DNA from: JAKPAM01 sp047601745
GTDB taxonomy: Bacteria > Pseudomonadota > Gammaproteobacteria > Burkholderiales > Burkholderiaceae_E
Length of the DNA: 64,000 nt
NCBI GenBank assembly: GCA_047601745.1
Contig: JASGIS010000001.1
Coordinates: 1,736,001 to 1,800,000, forward strand
Direction: 5' to 3'
This document shows, in pieces, positions 8,216 through 17,243 of the stretch. Position numbers and translations under genes: made by a program. Position 1 is the stretch's first letter, and each line of letters begins with the position of its first letter. The notes beneath the pieces are model-generated. The model searched no databases. It was not told the DNA's origin and saw only the letters and a program-made list of their open reading frames with translations.

Positions 8216-10306
8216 ATGAACGACCCGATGCGCGAGGAGGTCGCGCGAACCTGCGCGGACCACGGCCTGCAGGCCGGCAGTCCGTATCCGCTGGGCGCGA
8301 CGGTGACCGGCGCGGGCGTCAACATCGCGGTGTTCGCCGGCCACGCGACCGCCGTCGAACTATGCCTGTTCGACGGCGCCGGATTGCGTGAACTGGCGTG
8401 CGTGCCGCTGCCCGCTTTCACCGACGGCGTCTGGCACGGCTGCGTGCCGGGCGCCGGCGACGGCCTCGTCTACGGCCTGCGCGCGCACGGCCCCGACGAC
8501 CCGTCGCGCGGGCACCGCTTCAACCCGCGCAAGCTGCTGCTCGATCCTTATGCCCGCGCGTTCGCCGGCGAGTTCCGCTGGACCGATGCGCACCTGGGCG
8601 ACGCCCACGCGTCGGAAGACAACGCGCGTGACATGATCAAGGCGATGGTCGTCGATCCGGCCGTCGAGGCCTTCGACTGGGCGGACGACCGGCCGCCGCG
8701 CATCCCGCTGGCCGACAGCGTGCTCTACGAGGTTCACGTCAAAGGCTTCACGCAGCGGCATCCGGACGTGCCCGAAGCGCTGCGCGGCACTTATGAAGGG
8801 CTGGCGTCGCCCGCGCCGATCGCGCACCTGCGGCGGCTCGGCGTCACCGCCGTCAGCCTGCTGCCGGTGCATCTGGCGCTCGACGAGATGCCGCTGGCGC
8901 GGCGGGGCGCCGTCAACTACTGGGGTTACAACACCGTCGGCTTCTTCATGCCGTCGAACCGCTATGCGCCCGACGGCGATCCGCGCCAGGCGCGCGACGC
9001 GTTCCGCCGGATGGTCAAGGCGCTGCATGCGGCCGGCATCGAAGTGATCCTGGACGTCGTCTACAACCACACCTGCGAAGGCGACCAGCGCGGCCCGACG
9101 CTGAGCTGGCGCGGCCTGGACAACGCGGCGTACTACCGGCTGCGCCGCGACGACGCGCGGCTGTACGAGAACCATACCGGTACCGGCAACACGCTGAACG
9201 TCGAGCATCCGCGCGTGATGCAGATGGTGATGGACAGCCTGCGTTTCTGGGTCGCCGAGATGCACGTCGACGGGTTCCGCTTCGACCTGGCGACGTCGCT
9301 GGCCCGCGGCGAACAGGGCTTCGACCGCCGCGCCAACCTGCTGCAATGCATCGCGCAGGATCCGGTGCTGGCCGGCGTCAAGCTGATCGCCGAGCCCTGG
9401 GACATCGGCCCGGGCGGCTACCAGGTCGGGCAGTTTCCGGACGGCTGGTCCGAATGGAACGACAAGTATCGCGATACGGTGCGCGCGTTCTGGGTGCAGA
9501 AGACCGCCGACCGCGGCAAGATCGCGTCGCGGCTGTCGGGCACCAGCGAGCTGTTCCGGCACGGCGCGCGGCGGCCGCAGGCGTCGATCAACTACATCGC
9601 CTCGCACGACGGCTTCACGCTGCTGGACCTGCTCAGCTACGACGCCAAGCACAACCTGGACAACGGCGAGGAAAACCGCGACGGCACCGACAACAACCTG
9701 AGCTGGAACTGCGGCGAAGAGGGGCCGGCGCAGTTGCTGGCGATCCGCGCGCTGCGCGGCCGGCTGCAGCGCGCGCTGATCGGCACGCTGATGCTGTCGC
9801 AGGGCGTGCCGATGCTGCTCGGCGGCGACGAGATCGGACGCACGCAGCGCGGCAACAACAACGCTTATTGCCAGGACAACGACATCACCTGGTTCGACTG
9901 GGAGAACGCCGACGAGGACCTGATGGCGTTCTGCGAGCAGGCGATCGCGATGCGCCGCCGCTTCGCGCCGTTGCGCCGCATCGACTGGCTGACCGGGCAG
10001 TCCGACCTGGCCGACCGCCGGGACGTCGTCTGGTTCAACCGGCTCGGCGACGAGATGACCGCGCCGCAGTGGACCGAAGCCAACCGCTTCGTGTTCGGCA
10101 TGCTGCTCGACGGTGAGCCGCCGCTGCTGGCACTGTTCAATGCCGAGGCGCGCGACTGGTCCTATCCTTTGCCCGAAGGGGACTGGCAGGTGGTGATGGA
10201 CACCGGCGAGCGCCGTTCGTTCGAACCCGTCGCGGCACAGCGCGACGCCGACGGCAAGCTGCTGCTCAAGGCGCGCAGCCTGACCGTGCTCGAGAAGACC
10301 GCATGA
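8216..10306 (+). CDS. glgX: Glycogen debranching enzyme (isoamylase-type)
   Basis: GH13 enzyme that hydrolyses alpha-1,6 branches of phosphorylase-limit dextrin. It has the N-terminal CBM48 (GATVTGAGVNIAVFAGHAT) and catalytic motifs DGFRFDLA (about residue 351), LIAEPWDIGPGGYQVG (about 390) and ASHDGFTL (about 461). It also has GEENRDGTDNNLSWNCGEEG, typical of GlgX. ATG 8216 gives 696 aa; GTG 8207, overlapping the glgB stop as GTGA, and ATG 8195 are in-frame alternatives with no better ribosome site. The 3' end overlaps malQ as ATGA, indicating coupled translation. Confidence 0.94.
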   Translation: MNDPMREEVARTCADHGLQAGSPYPLGATVTGAGVNIAVFAGHATAVELCLFDGAGLRELACVPLPAFTDGVWHGCVPGAGDGLVYGLRAHGPDDPSRGHRFNPRKLLLDPYARAFAGEFRWTDAHLGDAHASEDNARDMIKAMVVDPAVEAFDWADDRPPRIPLADSVLYEVHVKGFTQRHPDVPEALRGTYEGLASPAPIAHLRRLGVTAVSLLPVHLALDEMPLARRGAVNYWGYNTVGFFMPSNRYAPDGDPRQARDAFRRMVKALHAAGIEVILDVVYNHTCEGDQRGPTLSWRGLDNAAYYRLRRDDARLYENHTGTGNTLNVEHPRVMQMVMDSLRFWVAEMHVDGFRFDLATSLARGEQGFDRRANLLQCIAQDPVLAGVKLIAEPWDIGPGGYQVGQFPDGWSEWNDKYRDTVRAFWVQKTADRGKIASRLSGTSELFRHGARRPQASINYIASHDGFTLLDLLSYDAKHNLDNGEENRDGTDNNLSWNCGEEGPAQLLAIRALRGRLQRALIGTLMLSQGVPMLLGGDEIGRTQRGNNNAYCQDNDITWFDWENADEDLMAFCEQAIAMRRRFAPLRRIDWLTGQSDLADRRDVVWFNRLGDEMTAPQWTEANRFVFGMLLDGEPPLLALFNAEARDWSYPLPEGDWQVVMDTGERRSFEPVAAQRDADGKLLLKARSLTVLEKTA

Positions 10307-11889
10307 TGACCGAAGATTTCGTCTACCCGTCCGCCCGTTCACCCGCGCCGGTGGCCGTCGCCAGCGAAGGCGCCAAGGGCCCGTTCGACCGTTCGAGCGG
10401 CATCCTGCTGCATCCGACCTCGCTGCCCGGACCATTCGGCAGCGGCGATTTCGGCGACGACGCCCGCCAGTTCGTCGACTGGCTGGTCGGCGCCGGCCAG
10501 CGGCTGTGGCAGGTGCTGCCGATGACGCCGCCCGGCCCCGGCCATTCGCCGTACATGAGCACGTCGATCCACGCCGGCAATCCGCTGCTGGTCTCGCCGG
10601 TCGAGCTGCAGCGCGAGGGCTTGCTGGATCCGGCCGCGCTGGACGCGGCCGCGCGGCGGGTCGGCGGCGCGTCGTCGCGCATCGATTTCGACGCCGTCGA
10701 CCGTCTGCGGATGGGGCTGCTGCGGCAGGCCGCCCAGGCGTTCTTCGACGACGGCAAGGCCTCGGCCGACCAGCGCCGGGCGTTCGCCGAATGGTGCGAG
10801 CAGCACGCGGACTGGGTCGACGACTATGCGCTGTTCATGGCGCTGGCCGAGTCGCCGCTCGGCCCGCGCTGGGCGAACTGGCCCGAGCCGTTGCGCCGGC
10901 GCGATCCGCAGGCGCTGCGCGACGCCGTTCGCGACCATGCGCCGCAGATGCGGTTCTGGCGTTTCGTCCAATGGTGCTTCGACCGGCAGTGGCAGGCGAT
11001 CAAGCGTCATGCGAACGAGCGCGGCGTGCGGCTGATCGGCGACGTGCCGATCTTCTGCGCGCTCGACAGCGTCGACGTCTGGGTCGACCCTGATCTGTTC
11101 CTGCTCGACGAGAACCTGCAGCCTTCGTTCGTCGCCGGCGTGCCGCCCGACTACTTCAGCGCGACCGGGCAGTTATGGGGCAACCCGTTGTACGACTGGC
11201 CGCGGCACGCGGCCGACGGGTTCCGCTGGTGGAAGGCGCGGATGTCGACGATGCTGCGCCAGGCCGACATCGTGCGCATCGATCATTTCCGGGGCCTGGT
11301 CGCGTACTGGGAGATCCCCGCCGGCGCGCCGACCGCGATCGACGGGCGCTGGGTGCCGGGGCCGGGCGCGCCGTTCTTCGAGGCGCTGCGCGACGCGCTC
11401 GGCGGACTGCCGATCATCGCCGAGGATCTGGGCTCGATCACGCCCGACGTGTTCGCGCTGCGCGACCAGATGGGCTTGCCGGGCATGTGCGTGCTGCAGT
11501 TCGCGTTCGGCGACGACGCGCGCAACCTGTACCTGCCGCACAACCTGAAGCCCGATTGCGTCGTCTACACCGGCACGCACGACAACGACACGACGCAGGG
11601 CTGGTTCGCGTCGGCCGTCGACGCCGAACGCCGGTTCGCGCAGGTCTATCTGAAGACCGACGGCCGCGAGATCCACTGGGATCTGATCCACGCGGCGTCG
11701 CAGTCGGTGGCCAGGCTGGCGATCACGCCGATGCAGGACGTGCTGGGACTGGGGACCGAAGCGCGGATGAACGTGCCCGGCCAGGCCGACGGCAACTGGG
11801 GCTGGCGCTTCGGATGGGACCAGGTGCAGGGCTGGCAGGCCGAACGCCTGCGGGCGATCGGCATCGTCCACGGCCGCGCCGGCGGCTGA
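10303..11889 (+). CDS. malQ: 4-alpha-glucanotransferase (amylomaltase, GH77)
   Basis: Disproportionates maltodextrins released during glycogen turnover, so that phosphorylase can act again. The 528-aa product carries VRIDHFRGL with the nucleophile Asp (about residue 325), IIAEDLGSITPDV with the acid/base Glu (about 373), and TGTHDNDTTQGW with the third Asp (about 426). The start overlaps glgX by four bases (ATGA). The first ~30 residues are a variable leader before GILLHPTSLPGPFGSGDFG. Its position at the end of glgP-glgB-glgX supports a complete intracellular glycogen recycling unit. Confidence 0.95.
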   Translation: MMTEDFVYPSARSPAPVAVASEGAKGPFDRSSGILLHPTSLPGPFGSGDFGDDARQFVDWLVGAGQRLWQVLPMTPPGPGHSPYMSTSIHAGNPLLVSPVELQREGLLDPAALDAAARRVGGASSRIDFDAVDRLRMGLLRQAAQAFFDDGKASADQRRAFAEWCEQHADWVDDYALFMALAESPLGPRWANWPEPLRRRDPQALRDAVRDHAPQMRFWRFVQWCFDRQWQAIKRHANERGVRLIGDVPIFCALDSVDVWVDPDLFLLDENLQPSFVAGVPPDYFSATGQLWGNPLYDWPRHAADGFRWWKARMSTMLRQADIVRIDHFRGLVAYWEIPAGAPTAIDGRWVPGPGAPFFEALRDALGGLPIIAEDLGSITPDVFALRDQMGLPGMCVLQFAFGDDARNLYLPHNLKPDCVVYTGTHDNDTTQGWFASAVDAERRFAQVYLKTDGREIHWDLIHAASQSVARLAITPMQDVLGLGTEARMNVPGQADGNWGWRFGWDQVQGWQAERLRAIGIVHGRAGG

Positions 11890-11925
11890 GCGGCGCCGAG
11901 CCGACGCCGACCCTGAAGGCCGCGG

Positions 11926-13596
11926 TCAGGCGTTCGACGGCGCCGTCTGCGGCTGATCGGGCGTCGTGCCGAGCTGCTGCGCCGGCCGGCGCAGTTCGTC
12001 GACCAGGTGGTCGGCCAGCCGCAGCGCCAGCGCCATCAGCGTCATCGTCGGGTGGTTGGGCCCATAGGTCGGGAATACCGAACTGCCGGCCACATAGAGG
12101 TTGGCCAGCCCGTGGACGCGGCTGTTCGGGTCGACGACGCCTTCGCGCGGCGATACGTGCATCCGCGTCGTGCCCATGTGGTGCCAGGTGCCTTCGAGCG
12201 AGTCGGGCCAGCCGTCGCGCACGTAGCTGACGTCGCCCCGGTCGATCGTCGCCACGCCCGCCTTCTCGATGCTGTCGGCCAGCCGGTTGAACGTGACGTC
12301 GAACGTGCGCGCGACCTGTTCGCTGAGCCGCCAGTCGATCCGGGTGCGCGGCATCCCCAGCGCATCGCGTTCGTCCGACAGCATCACGCGGCTGTTGTAG
12401 TTCGGATCGGTCTCGACGACGCCCTCGAAGCAGGTCTCGCGTACCAGGCTCTTGAGCCGGGCCAGATACGAAGCGGTGAACGCGGCCGTCGACAGCGGAT
12501 GACGCATCAGCGTCAACGCATCGTGGCCGAGCCCGAAGCCGTAGCGCTGCCCGGCCAGGATGCGCTGCTTCATCCGGGCCAGCGAGCTGAAGATCGTCGA
12601 ATGCTCGCCGAAGAACAGCGAGCGCAGCCACACGTGCGAATCGAGCAGGCCTTCGGCGCGCTGGATCGGTTGCGGCAGCGCCATGTAGCCCGAGGCACGC
12701 GCCGAGCCCTGGTCGATCTTGCCGGCCAGGAAGTTGAACGTCAGGTCGTAGAAACGATTGTCGCGCTGGTCGGCCGGCAGCTTGACCTTGCCCCAGCGCA
12801 GCCGCGGATGATCGGCGAAGTAGCGTCCGACCAGGTCGTTGGCATTGCCCAGCCCGGCCTGATGCACGTCGCGCGACGCCAGCAGCAGCCGCGCGTTCTC
12901 GATCCCGCCGGCGGCCAGCACGAACACGCGCGCCTGCACGCCGAATTTCACGCCGCTGAGCGTCTGCACCTGCACGTCGCGGATGTGCGCGCCCAGCGGA
13001 TCGGCCTGGATGTTGGTGACGTTGGCCCACAGGCAGACGGTGATCAGCGCCGAGGCTTCGAGATGCTCGCGGTGCTCTTCGCCGAAGCGCACCGGCGGGC
13101 TGAGCACCGAGACGCCGTCGACGAACTCGCTCGCGTCGATCCGGTAACGTTTGACGTCGGCGCGTTGCGCCTTGGTTTCCCAGCTTTGCGGATCGTAGTC
13201 GTTGGTCCCGGTCCGCAGCAGCGTTTCGGCACGCGAGTAATAAGGGGTCAGCGTGGCGCGGTCGATCGGCCAGCCGCTGTTCGGCACCCAGTCTCGTTTC
13301 TGGAACGCCCATTCGTCCCACGGCCGGCAGAATCCGCCCCAGCAGTTGCTGTTGCCGCCAAGATAACGGCTGCGGTGGCCTTGCGCGAACTCGTAAGGAA
13401 GCCCGACGCTATCGCCTTCGTACAGCTTCAGCGACTGGCGGTCGGCCTCGAACGCACCGCTCTCGAGGATGATCGAGGGAATGCCCGCTTGCTCGAAATC
13501 GAGAGCCATGGCGACGCCGGCCGGTCCTCCGCCGATGATGCAGACATCGGTGTGCAGCACGGTACCGGGGTTCAGCGAGCGGGAATCGACAATCAA
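11926..13596 (-). CDS. GMC-family FAD-dependent oxidoreductase
   Basis: Glucose-methanol-choline family oxidoreductase of 556 aa. It has an N-terminal FAD-binding motif CIIGGGPAGVAMA (about residues 19-31) and an adenine-contact Glu in IILESGAF. The GMC C-terminal domain includes HHMGTTRM and NLYVAGSSVFPTYGPNHPT. The start codon is TTG, supported by AGGAG seven bases upstream. There is no signal peptide, so it is probably cytoplasmic or membrane-associated. Substrates in the family range from sugars and alcohols to sterols, and nothing here narrows the choice. It is divergent from the CoA-transferase cluster and convergent with malQ. Confidence 0.88.
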   Translation of the reverse strand: MIVDSRSLNPGTVLHTDVCIIGGGPAGVAMALDFEQAGIPSIILESGAFEADRQSLKLYEGDSVGLPYEFAQGHRSRYLGGNSNCWGGFCRPWDEWAFQKRDWVPNSGWPIDRATLTPYYSRAETLLRTGTNDYDPQSWETKAQRADVKRYRIDASEFVDGVSVLSPPVRFGEEHREHLEASALITVCLWANVTNIQADPLGAHIRDVQVQTLSGVKFGVQARVFVLAAGGIENARLLLASRDVHQAGLGNANDLVGRYFADHPRLRWGKVKLPADQRDNRFYDLTFNFLAGKIDQGSARASGYMALPQPIQRAEGLLDSHVWLRSLFFGEHSTIFSSLARMKQRILAGQRYGFGLGHDALTLMRHPLSTAAFTASYLARLKSLVRETCFEGVVETDPNYNSRVMLSDERDALGMPRTRIDWRLSEQVARTFDVTFNRLADSIEKAGVATIDRGDVSYVRDGWPDSLEGTWHHMGTTRMHVSPREGVVDPNSRVHGLANLYVAGSSVFPTYGPNHPTMTLMALALRLADHLVDELRRPAQQLGTTPDQPQTAPSNA

Positions 13597-13603
13597 GTTA
13601 AGG

Positions 13604-13608
13604 CTCCT
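13604..13608 (-). promoter_or_regulatory. Shine-Dalgarno deciding the TTG start of the GMC gene
   Basis: On the minus strand AGGAG is followed by seven bases (CCTTAAC) and TTG 13596. No ATG or GTG in frame has comparable spacing, so TTG is the supported start. Confidence 0.7.
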
Positions 13609-13792
13609 GCATACGGGCGAGACATTGCCATCCGCGAATCTAGTGCCGCCGGGCGGGTTACCGCGATGATAAATGTCACCGTCGGCGTCCGGCGCGCCTC
13701 GCTCGCGCCGTTTCGCGGCGCAGCGATCGTTAGCTCAGGCAGTCGCTACAATGGTTCTTCGAGCGCCTTATCGGCGCGTTAAACGAGACAAG

Positions 13793-15049
13793 ATGCAACG
13801 AGACAATGCACACGGTGGCTTGCCGCTGCCTTTCGAAGGGTTGCGCGTCCTGGACGTCAGCCAAGGCATCGCCGGCCCTTATTGCGCGCAGGTACTTTGG
13901 CAACAGGGGGCCGACGTCATCAAGGTCGAGCCGCCGGCCGGTGACTGGGGGCGTTCGATCGGAATCCCTCACGGCCAGTTGAGCGCGCTTTCGGCCGCCT
14001 ACAACGGCGGCAAGCGCGCGCTGGCGCTGGACGCGTCGACGCCGGCCGGCAAGGCGCTGCTGCTGGAGCTGGCGCTGCAGGCCGACGTCCTGGTCCAGAA
14101 CTACCGTCCCGGCGTGGCCGAGCGGCTGGGTATCGGCGCGCAGGCGCTGCTGGCGAGCAAACCGTCGCTGGTCTACGTTTCGGTCAGCGGCTACGGACCC
14201 GACGGTCCGTATGCGAAGTTGGCCGCGACCGATTCGGTGCTGCAGGCCGACAGCGGGTTGATGCACAGCAACCGCGACATCGCCACCGGTCAGCCTCGCA
14301 AGATCGGCCTGCTGCTGGCCGATGTCGCCACCGGGCTGTACGCGGCACAGGCCGCCAGCGCCTCGCTGTACCGGCAGGCGAGGACCGGGCGCGGCGGCCA
14401 CGTGCAGGTCAGCCTGTTCGACGCGAGCATCGCGTTCCAGGCGTACAACCTCAGCGACTTCAATCTGGCACCCGATGCGCCGGCCAGCATCGTCAGCGCG
14501 CCGAACGGCACGTTCCACGCGCGCGACGGCTACATGAACCTGACCGTGCTGAACGACACGCAGTTCGCCGGCCTGTGCACGGCGCTCGCGCAGCCGCAAT
14601 GGCGAGACGACCCGCGGTTCGCGACGGCCGCCGCGCGGCTGGCCCACGCGGCGACGATCAACGGCCTGGTGGCCGAGGTGCTGGCGACCGACGATCGCGA
14701 GAACTGGGTGGCCCGCCTGCGCGAGCAGGACGTCCTGCATTCGATCGTGCGCGACTATCGCGATCTCTACGCGCATCCGCAGGCGATCGCGCAGCAGACG
14801 TTCCAGACGTTGAATCATCCGGCCCAGCCGGCGCCCGCCGAAGACGGCCGCGTCGCGGCGGACGAGCGCCTGTTCGAGCTGCGGCTGCCGGGGATGCCGG
14901 ACCGCGGCACGCGCCGGCCGCTGACGCCCAGCCCGGCGATCGGCGAGCACAGCGTGGCGATCCTGCGCGAGGCCGGGCTGGATACCGCGCGGATCGACCG
15001 CCTGCTGACCGACAAGGTCGTCGTGCAGCGCGCCGAGCCGTCGGCGTGA
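13793..15049 (+). CDS. CaiB/BaiF class III CoA-transferase
   Basis: Transfers CoA between carboxylic acids through an enzyme-bound aspartyl mechanism. The 418-aa length and motifs LPFEGLRVLDVSQ, GADVIKVEPPAGD and NYRPGVAERLG are typical of class III. The expected catalytic Asp is the D of LADVATG (about residue 176). ATG 13793 is the chosen start, and an upstream in-frame extension has no family similarity. The stop TGA overlaps the next start as GTGA. The neighbours (MDR, Bug binding protein, SDR) suggest catabolism of an imported organic acid activated by CoA transfer. The acid is not evident. Confidence 0.92.
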   Translation: MQRDNAHGGLPLPFEGLRVLDVSQGIAGPYCAQVLWQQGADVIKVEPPAGDWGRSIGIPHGQLSALSAAYNGGKRALALDASTPAGKALLLELALQADVLVQNYRPGVAERLGIGAQALLASKPSLVYVSVSGYGPDGPYAKLAATDSVLQADSGLMHSNRDIATGQPRKIGLLLADVATGLYAAQAASASLYRQARTGRGGHVQVSLFDASIAFQAYNLSDFNLAPDAPASIVSAPNGTFHARDGYMNLTVLNDTQFAGLCTALAQPQWRDDPRFATAAARLAHAATINGLVAEVLATDDRENWVARLREQDVLHSIVRDYRDLYAHPQAIAQQTFQTLNHPAQPAPAEDGRVAADERLFELRLPGMPDRGTRRPLTPSPAIGEHSVAILREAGLDTARIDRLLTDKVVVQRAEPSA

Positions 15050-16086
15050 AGGCGCTGCTGTGCACGCGCTGGGGCGGGCCTGAAGACCTGCGGGTGACCG
15101 AGATCGAGCCGCCCCCGCCTCCCGGGGCCGGCGAGGTCGTGGTCGCGATCGATTACGCCAGCGTCACGCACGCGACGGGTCTGATGATCGCCGGCCGATA
15201 CCAGCGGCGTCCGCCGTTTCCGTTCGCGCCCGGCACCGAGGCCGTCGGGCGGATCGCCGCGGTCGGGCCCGGGCAGACCCGGCTGCGGGTCGGGCAGCGC
15301 ATCGCGCTGGTCGCCGACTGGGGCTGCTTCGCCGAACGGGTCCGGATGCGCGACGACACTGTCTATCCGATTCCCGACGGCGTGCGCGCGCTCGACGTGC
15401 TGCCGCTGCCGACGTCTTACGGCACCGCGTATACCGCACTGTTCTGGCGCGCGCAACTGCGGCGCGACGACATCGTGCTGGTGTTCGGCGCGGCGGCCGG
15501 CGTGGGGCTGGCGGCGCTGGAACTGGCGGTGCAGGCCGGCGCGCGGGTCATCGCCTGCGCCAGTACCGAGGCCAAGCGCCAGGCCGTGCGCGATCGAGGC
15601 GCGTGGCACGCGATCGACGGCCGGGATCTGGCGGCCACCGTCAAGCGGCTGACCGATGACCACGGCGCCGACATCGTGTTCGATCCGGTCGGCGGCGAGC
15701 TGTTCGATGCCGGCGTGCGCGCGGCCGCGCACAACGGCCAGTTGCTGTCGATCGGCTTCGCCAGCGGCCAGATCCCGAAGGCGCCGCTCAATTACCTGCT
15801 GGTCAAGAACCTCACGCTGCACGGCTTCTTCTACGGCCGCTACATCGGCTGGACGCCCGCCGACGAGCGGGCGGCATTCGCCGGGCCGTTGCAGGCCGCG
15901 ATGGCGTCGATGATGGAGGACGTGCGCCGCGGCGCGCTCAGGCCGTCCGTCGCGCGCACTTATGAGATCGACCAGTTGGCCGACGCGCTGCGCGCGCTCG
16001 AATCGCGGCAGGTGATCGGCAAGCTGGCGCTGCGGATCGGCGGCGAGCGCCATGACGAGGCCACGGCGACGATCGAAAGCGAATGA
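15046..16086 (+). CDS. Quinone-oxidoreductase-like MDR (NADPH-dependent)
   Basis: Zinc-independent medium-chain dehydrogenase/reductase of 346 aa. The N-terminal GroES-like domain starts MKALLCTRWGGPEDL, the nucleotide-binding segment VFGAAAGVGLAALELA is at about residues 146-160, and PFAPGTEAVG is conserved. I see none of the cysteine ligands of zinc-binding alcohol dehydrogenases. It starts at GTG 15046, overlapping the CoA-transferase stop as GTGA, so it is translationally coupled. Possible roles are reduction of an enoyl compound or quinone in the same pathway. The exact substrate cannot be read from sequence. Confidence 0.88.
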   Translation: MKALLCTRWGGPEDLRVTEIEPPPPPGAGEVVVAIDYASVTHATGLMIAGRYQRRPPFPFAPGTEAVGRIAAVGPGQTRLRVGQRIALVADWGCFAERVRMRDDTVYPIPDGVRALDVLPLPTSYGTAYTALFWRAQLRRDDIVLVFGAAAGVGLAALELAVQAGARVIACASTEAKRQAVRDRGAWHAIDGRDLAATVKRLTDDHGADIVFDPVGGELFDAGVRAAAHNGQLLSIGFASGQIPKAPLNYLLVKNLTLHGFFYGRYIGWTPADERAAFAGPLQAAMASMMEDVRRGALRPSVARTYEIDQLADALRALESRQVIGKLALRIGGERHDEATATIESE

Positions 16087-16097
16087 AGGAACGCGAG

Positions 16098-17105
16098 ATG
16101 AAGGATGCAACGAGAAGAACGCTGTTGACGCTGGCCGCGGCGGCCTGCCTGCAGGTGACGGCGGGACCGGCGCTCGCGCAGCAGCCGGCGGCGACGGCCG
16201 AGCCGGTGGCCGCTTATCCGTCCAGGCCGATCCGGCTGATCGTCCCTTACCCGCCGGGCGGACCGACGGACCTGATGGCGCGCATCGCGGCCGCCGAGAT
16301 GTCCCGGACGATCGGGCAGAACATCCTGATCGAGAACAAGCCGGGTGCCAGCGGCATGATCGGCGCCGAGCAGGTCGCGCGTTCGGCGCCGGACGGCTAC
16401 ACGATCCTGTGCAACGCGTCGCTGCACGTGATCAATCCGAGCCTGTACGCGAAGACGCGCTACGACGCGATCAAGGATTTCGCGCCGATCACGCAGCTCG
16501 CCGACGTGCCGCTGGTGCTGGTCGTCAACGACGACCTGCCGGTCAGGACCGTCAAGGACCTGGTGGCGCTGGCCGGAGCGGGGCGCCCGCTTAGCTTCGC
16601 GTCGGCCGGCAACGCGTCGGCGCAGCACCTGGCCGGCGAAACCTTCAAGCGCGCGGCCGGCATCGACATGCAGCACATCCCGTACAAGGGCAGCACGCCG
16701 GCGCTGACCGACGTGATGGGCGGCCAGGTACAGTTGATGTTCGATTCGATGCCGTCGGCGATGCCTTATGTCCGCGGCGGCAAGCTGCGCGCGATCGCGA
16801 CGACGACGGCGCGGCGCGCGCAGGCGCTGCCCGACGTGCCGACGATCGCCGAGTCCGGTTATCCGGGCTTCGACGTCAGCACCTGGTACGCGTTGTGGGC
16901 GCCGGCGGGCACGCCGGCGCCGATCGTCGAGAAGCTGGCCGAGCATGCGGCGCGGGCCTTGAAGACCGCCGATGTCCGCAAGCAGTACGCCGACCTCGGC
17001 GCCGAGCCCGTCGGTTCGACGCCGGCGGCGTTCGCCGCGTACCTGGACAGCGAGTCCGCGAAGTGGGCGAAGATCGTCAAGGATTCGGGCGCCAAGGCCG
17101 ACTGA
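16098..17105 (+). CDS. Bug/TctC-family periplasmic solute-binding protein
   Basis: Extracytoplasmic receptor of the tripartite tricarboxylate (Bug) family, expanded in Burkholderiales. The product is 335 aa with an N-terminal signal peptide ending near ALAQQ. Motifs are YPSRPIRLIVPYPPGGPTD, IENKPGASGMIGAE, the glycine-rich FASAGNASAQHLAGE and VPTIAESGYPGF. ATG 16098 is preferred over ATG 16083 because AAGGA lies seven bases before it. No membrane components are adjacent, which is common for orphan Bug proteins. It follows the MDR gene by 11 bp and presumably captures the acid the cluster degrades. Confidence 0.92.
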   Translation: MKDATRRTLLTLAAAACLQVTAGPALAQQPAATAEPVAAYPSRPIRLIVPYPPGGPTDLMARIAAAEMSRTIGQNILIENKPGASGMIGAEQVARSAPDGYTILCNASLHVINPSLYAKTRYDAIKDFAPITQLADVPLVLVVNDDLPVRTVKDLVALAGAGRPLSFASAGNASAQHLAGETFKRAAGIDMQHIPYKGSTPALTDVMGGQVQLMFDSMPSAMPYVRGGKLRAIATTTARRAQALPDVPTIAESGYPGFDVSTWYALWAPAGTPAPIVEKLAEHAARALKTADVRKQYADLGAEPVGSTPAAFAAYLDSESAKWAKIVKDSGAKAD

Positions 17106-17131
17106 CGCGCGCCTGCCGACGCCGGCCGACG

Positions 17132-17173
17132 CCCGAGGCCCGAGGCCCGGGGCCCGGGGCCCGGGGCCCGACG
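17132..17173. repeat. GC heptad tandem repeat between the Bug and SDR genes
   Basis: Two copies of CCCGAGG, three of CCCGGGG and a degenerate sixth (CCCGACG) lie head to tail in the 138-bp gap. Each GGGGCCCGGGG run is self-complementary, so the RNA could form strong alternating hairpins. There is no T tract, so it is not a standard terminator. It may modulate expression between the two genes. Confidence 0.6.
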
Positions 17174-17243
17174 CTGCCGGATGCTTCGGCACATCCGCCC
17201 CGGAGGCAACGCCGCAGCCGAAACGAACCCCAGAGGAGAAACC

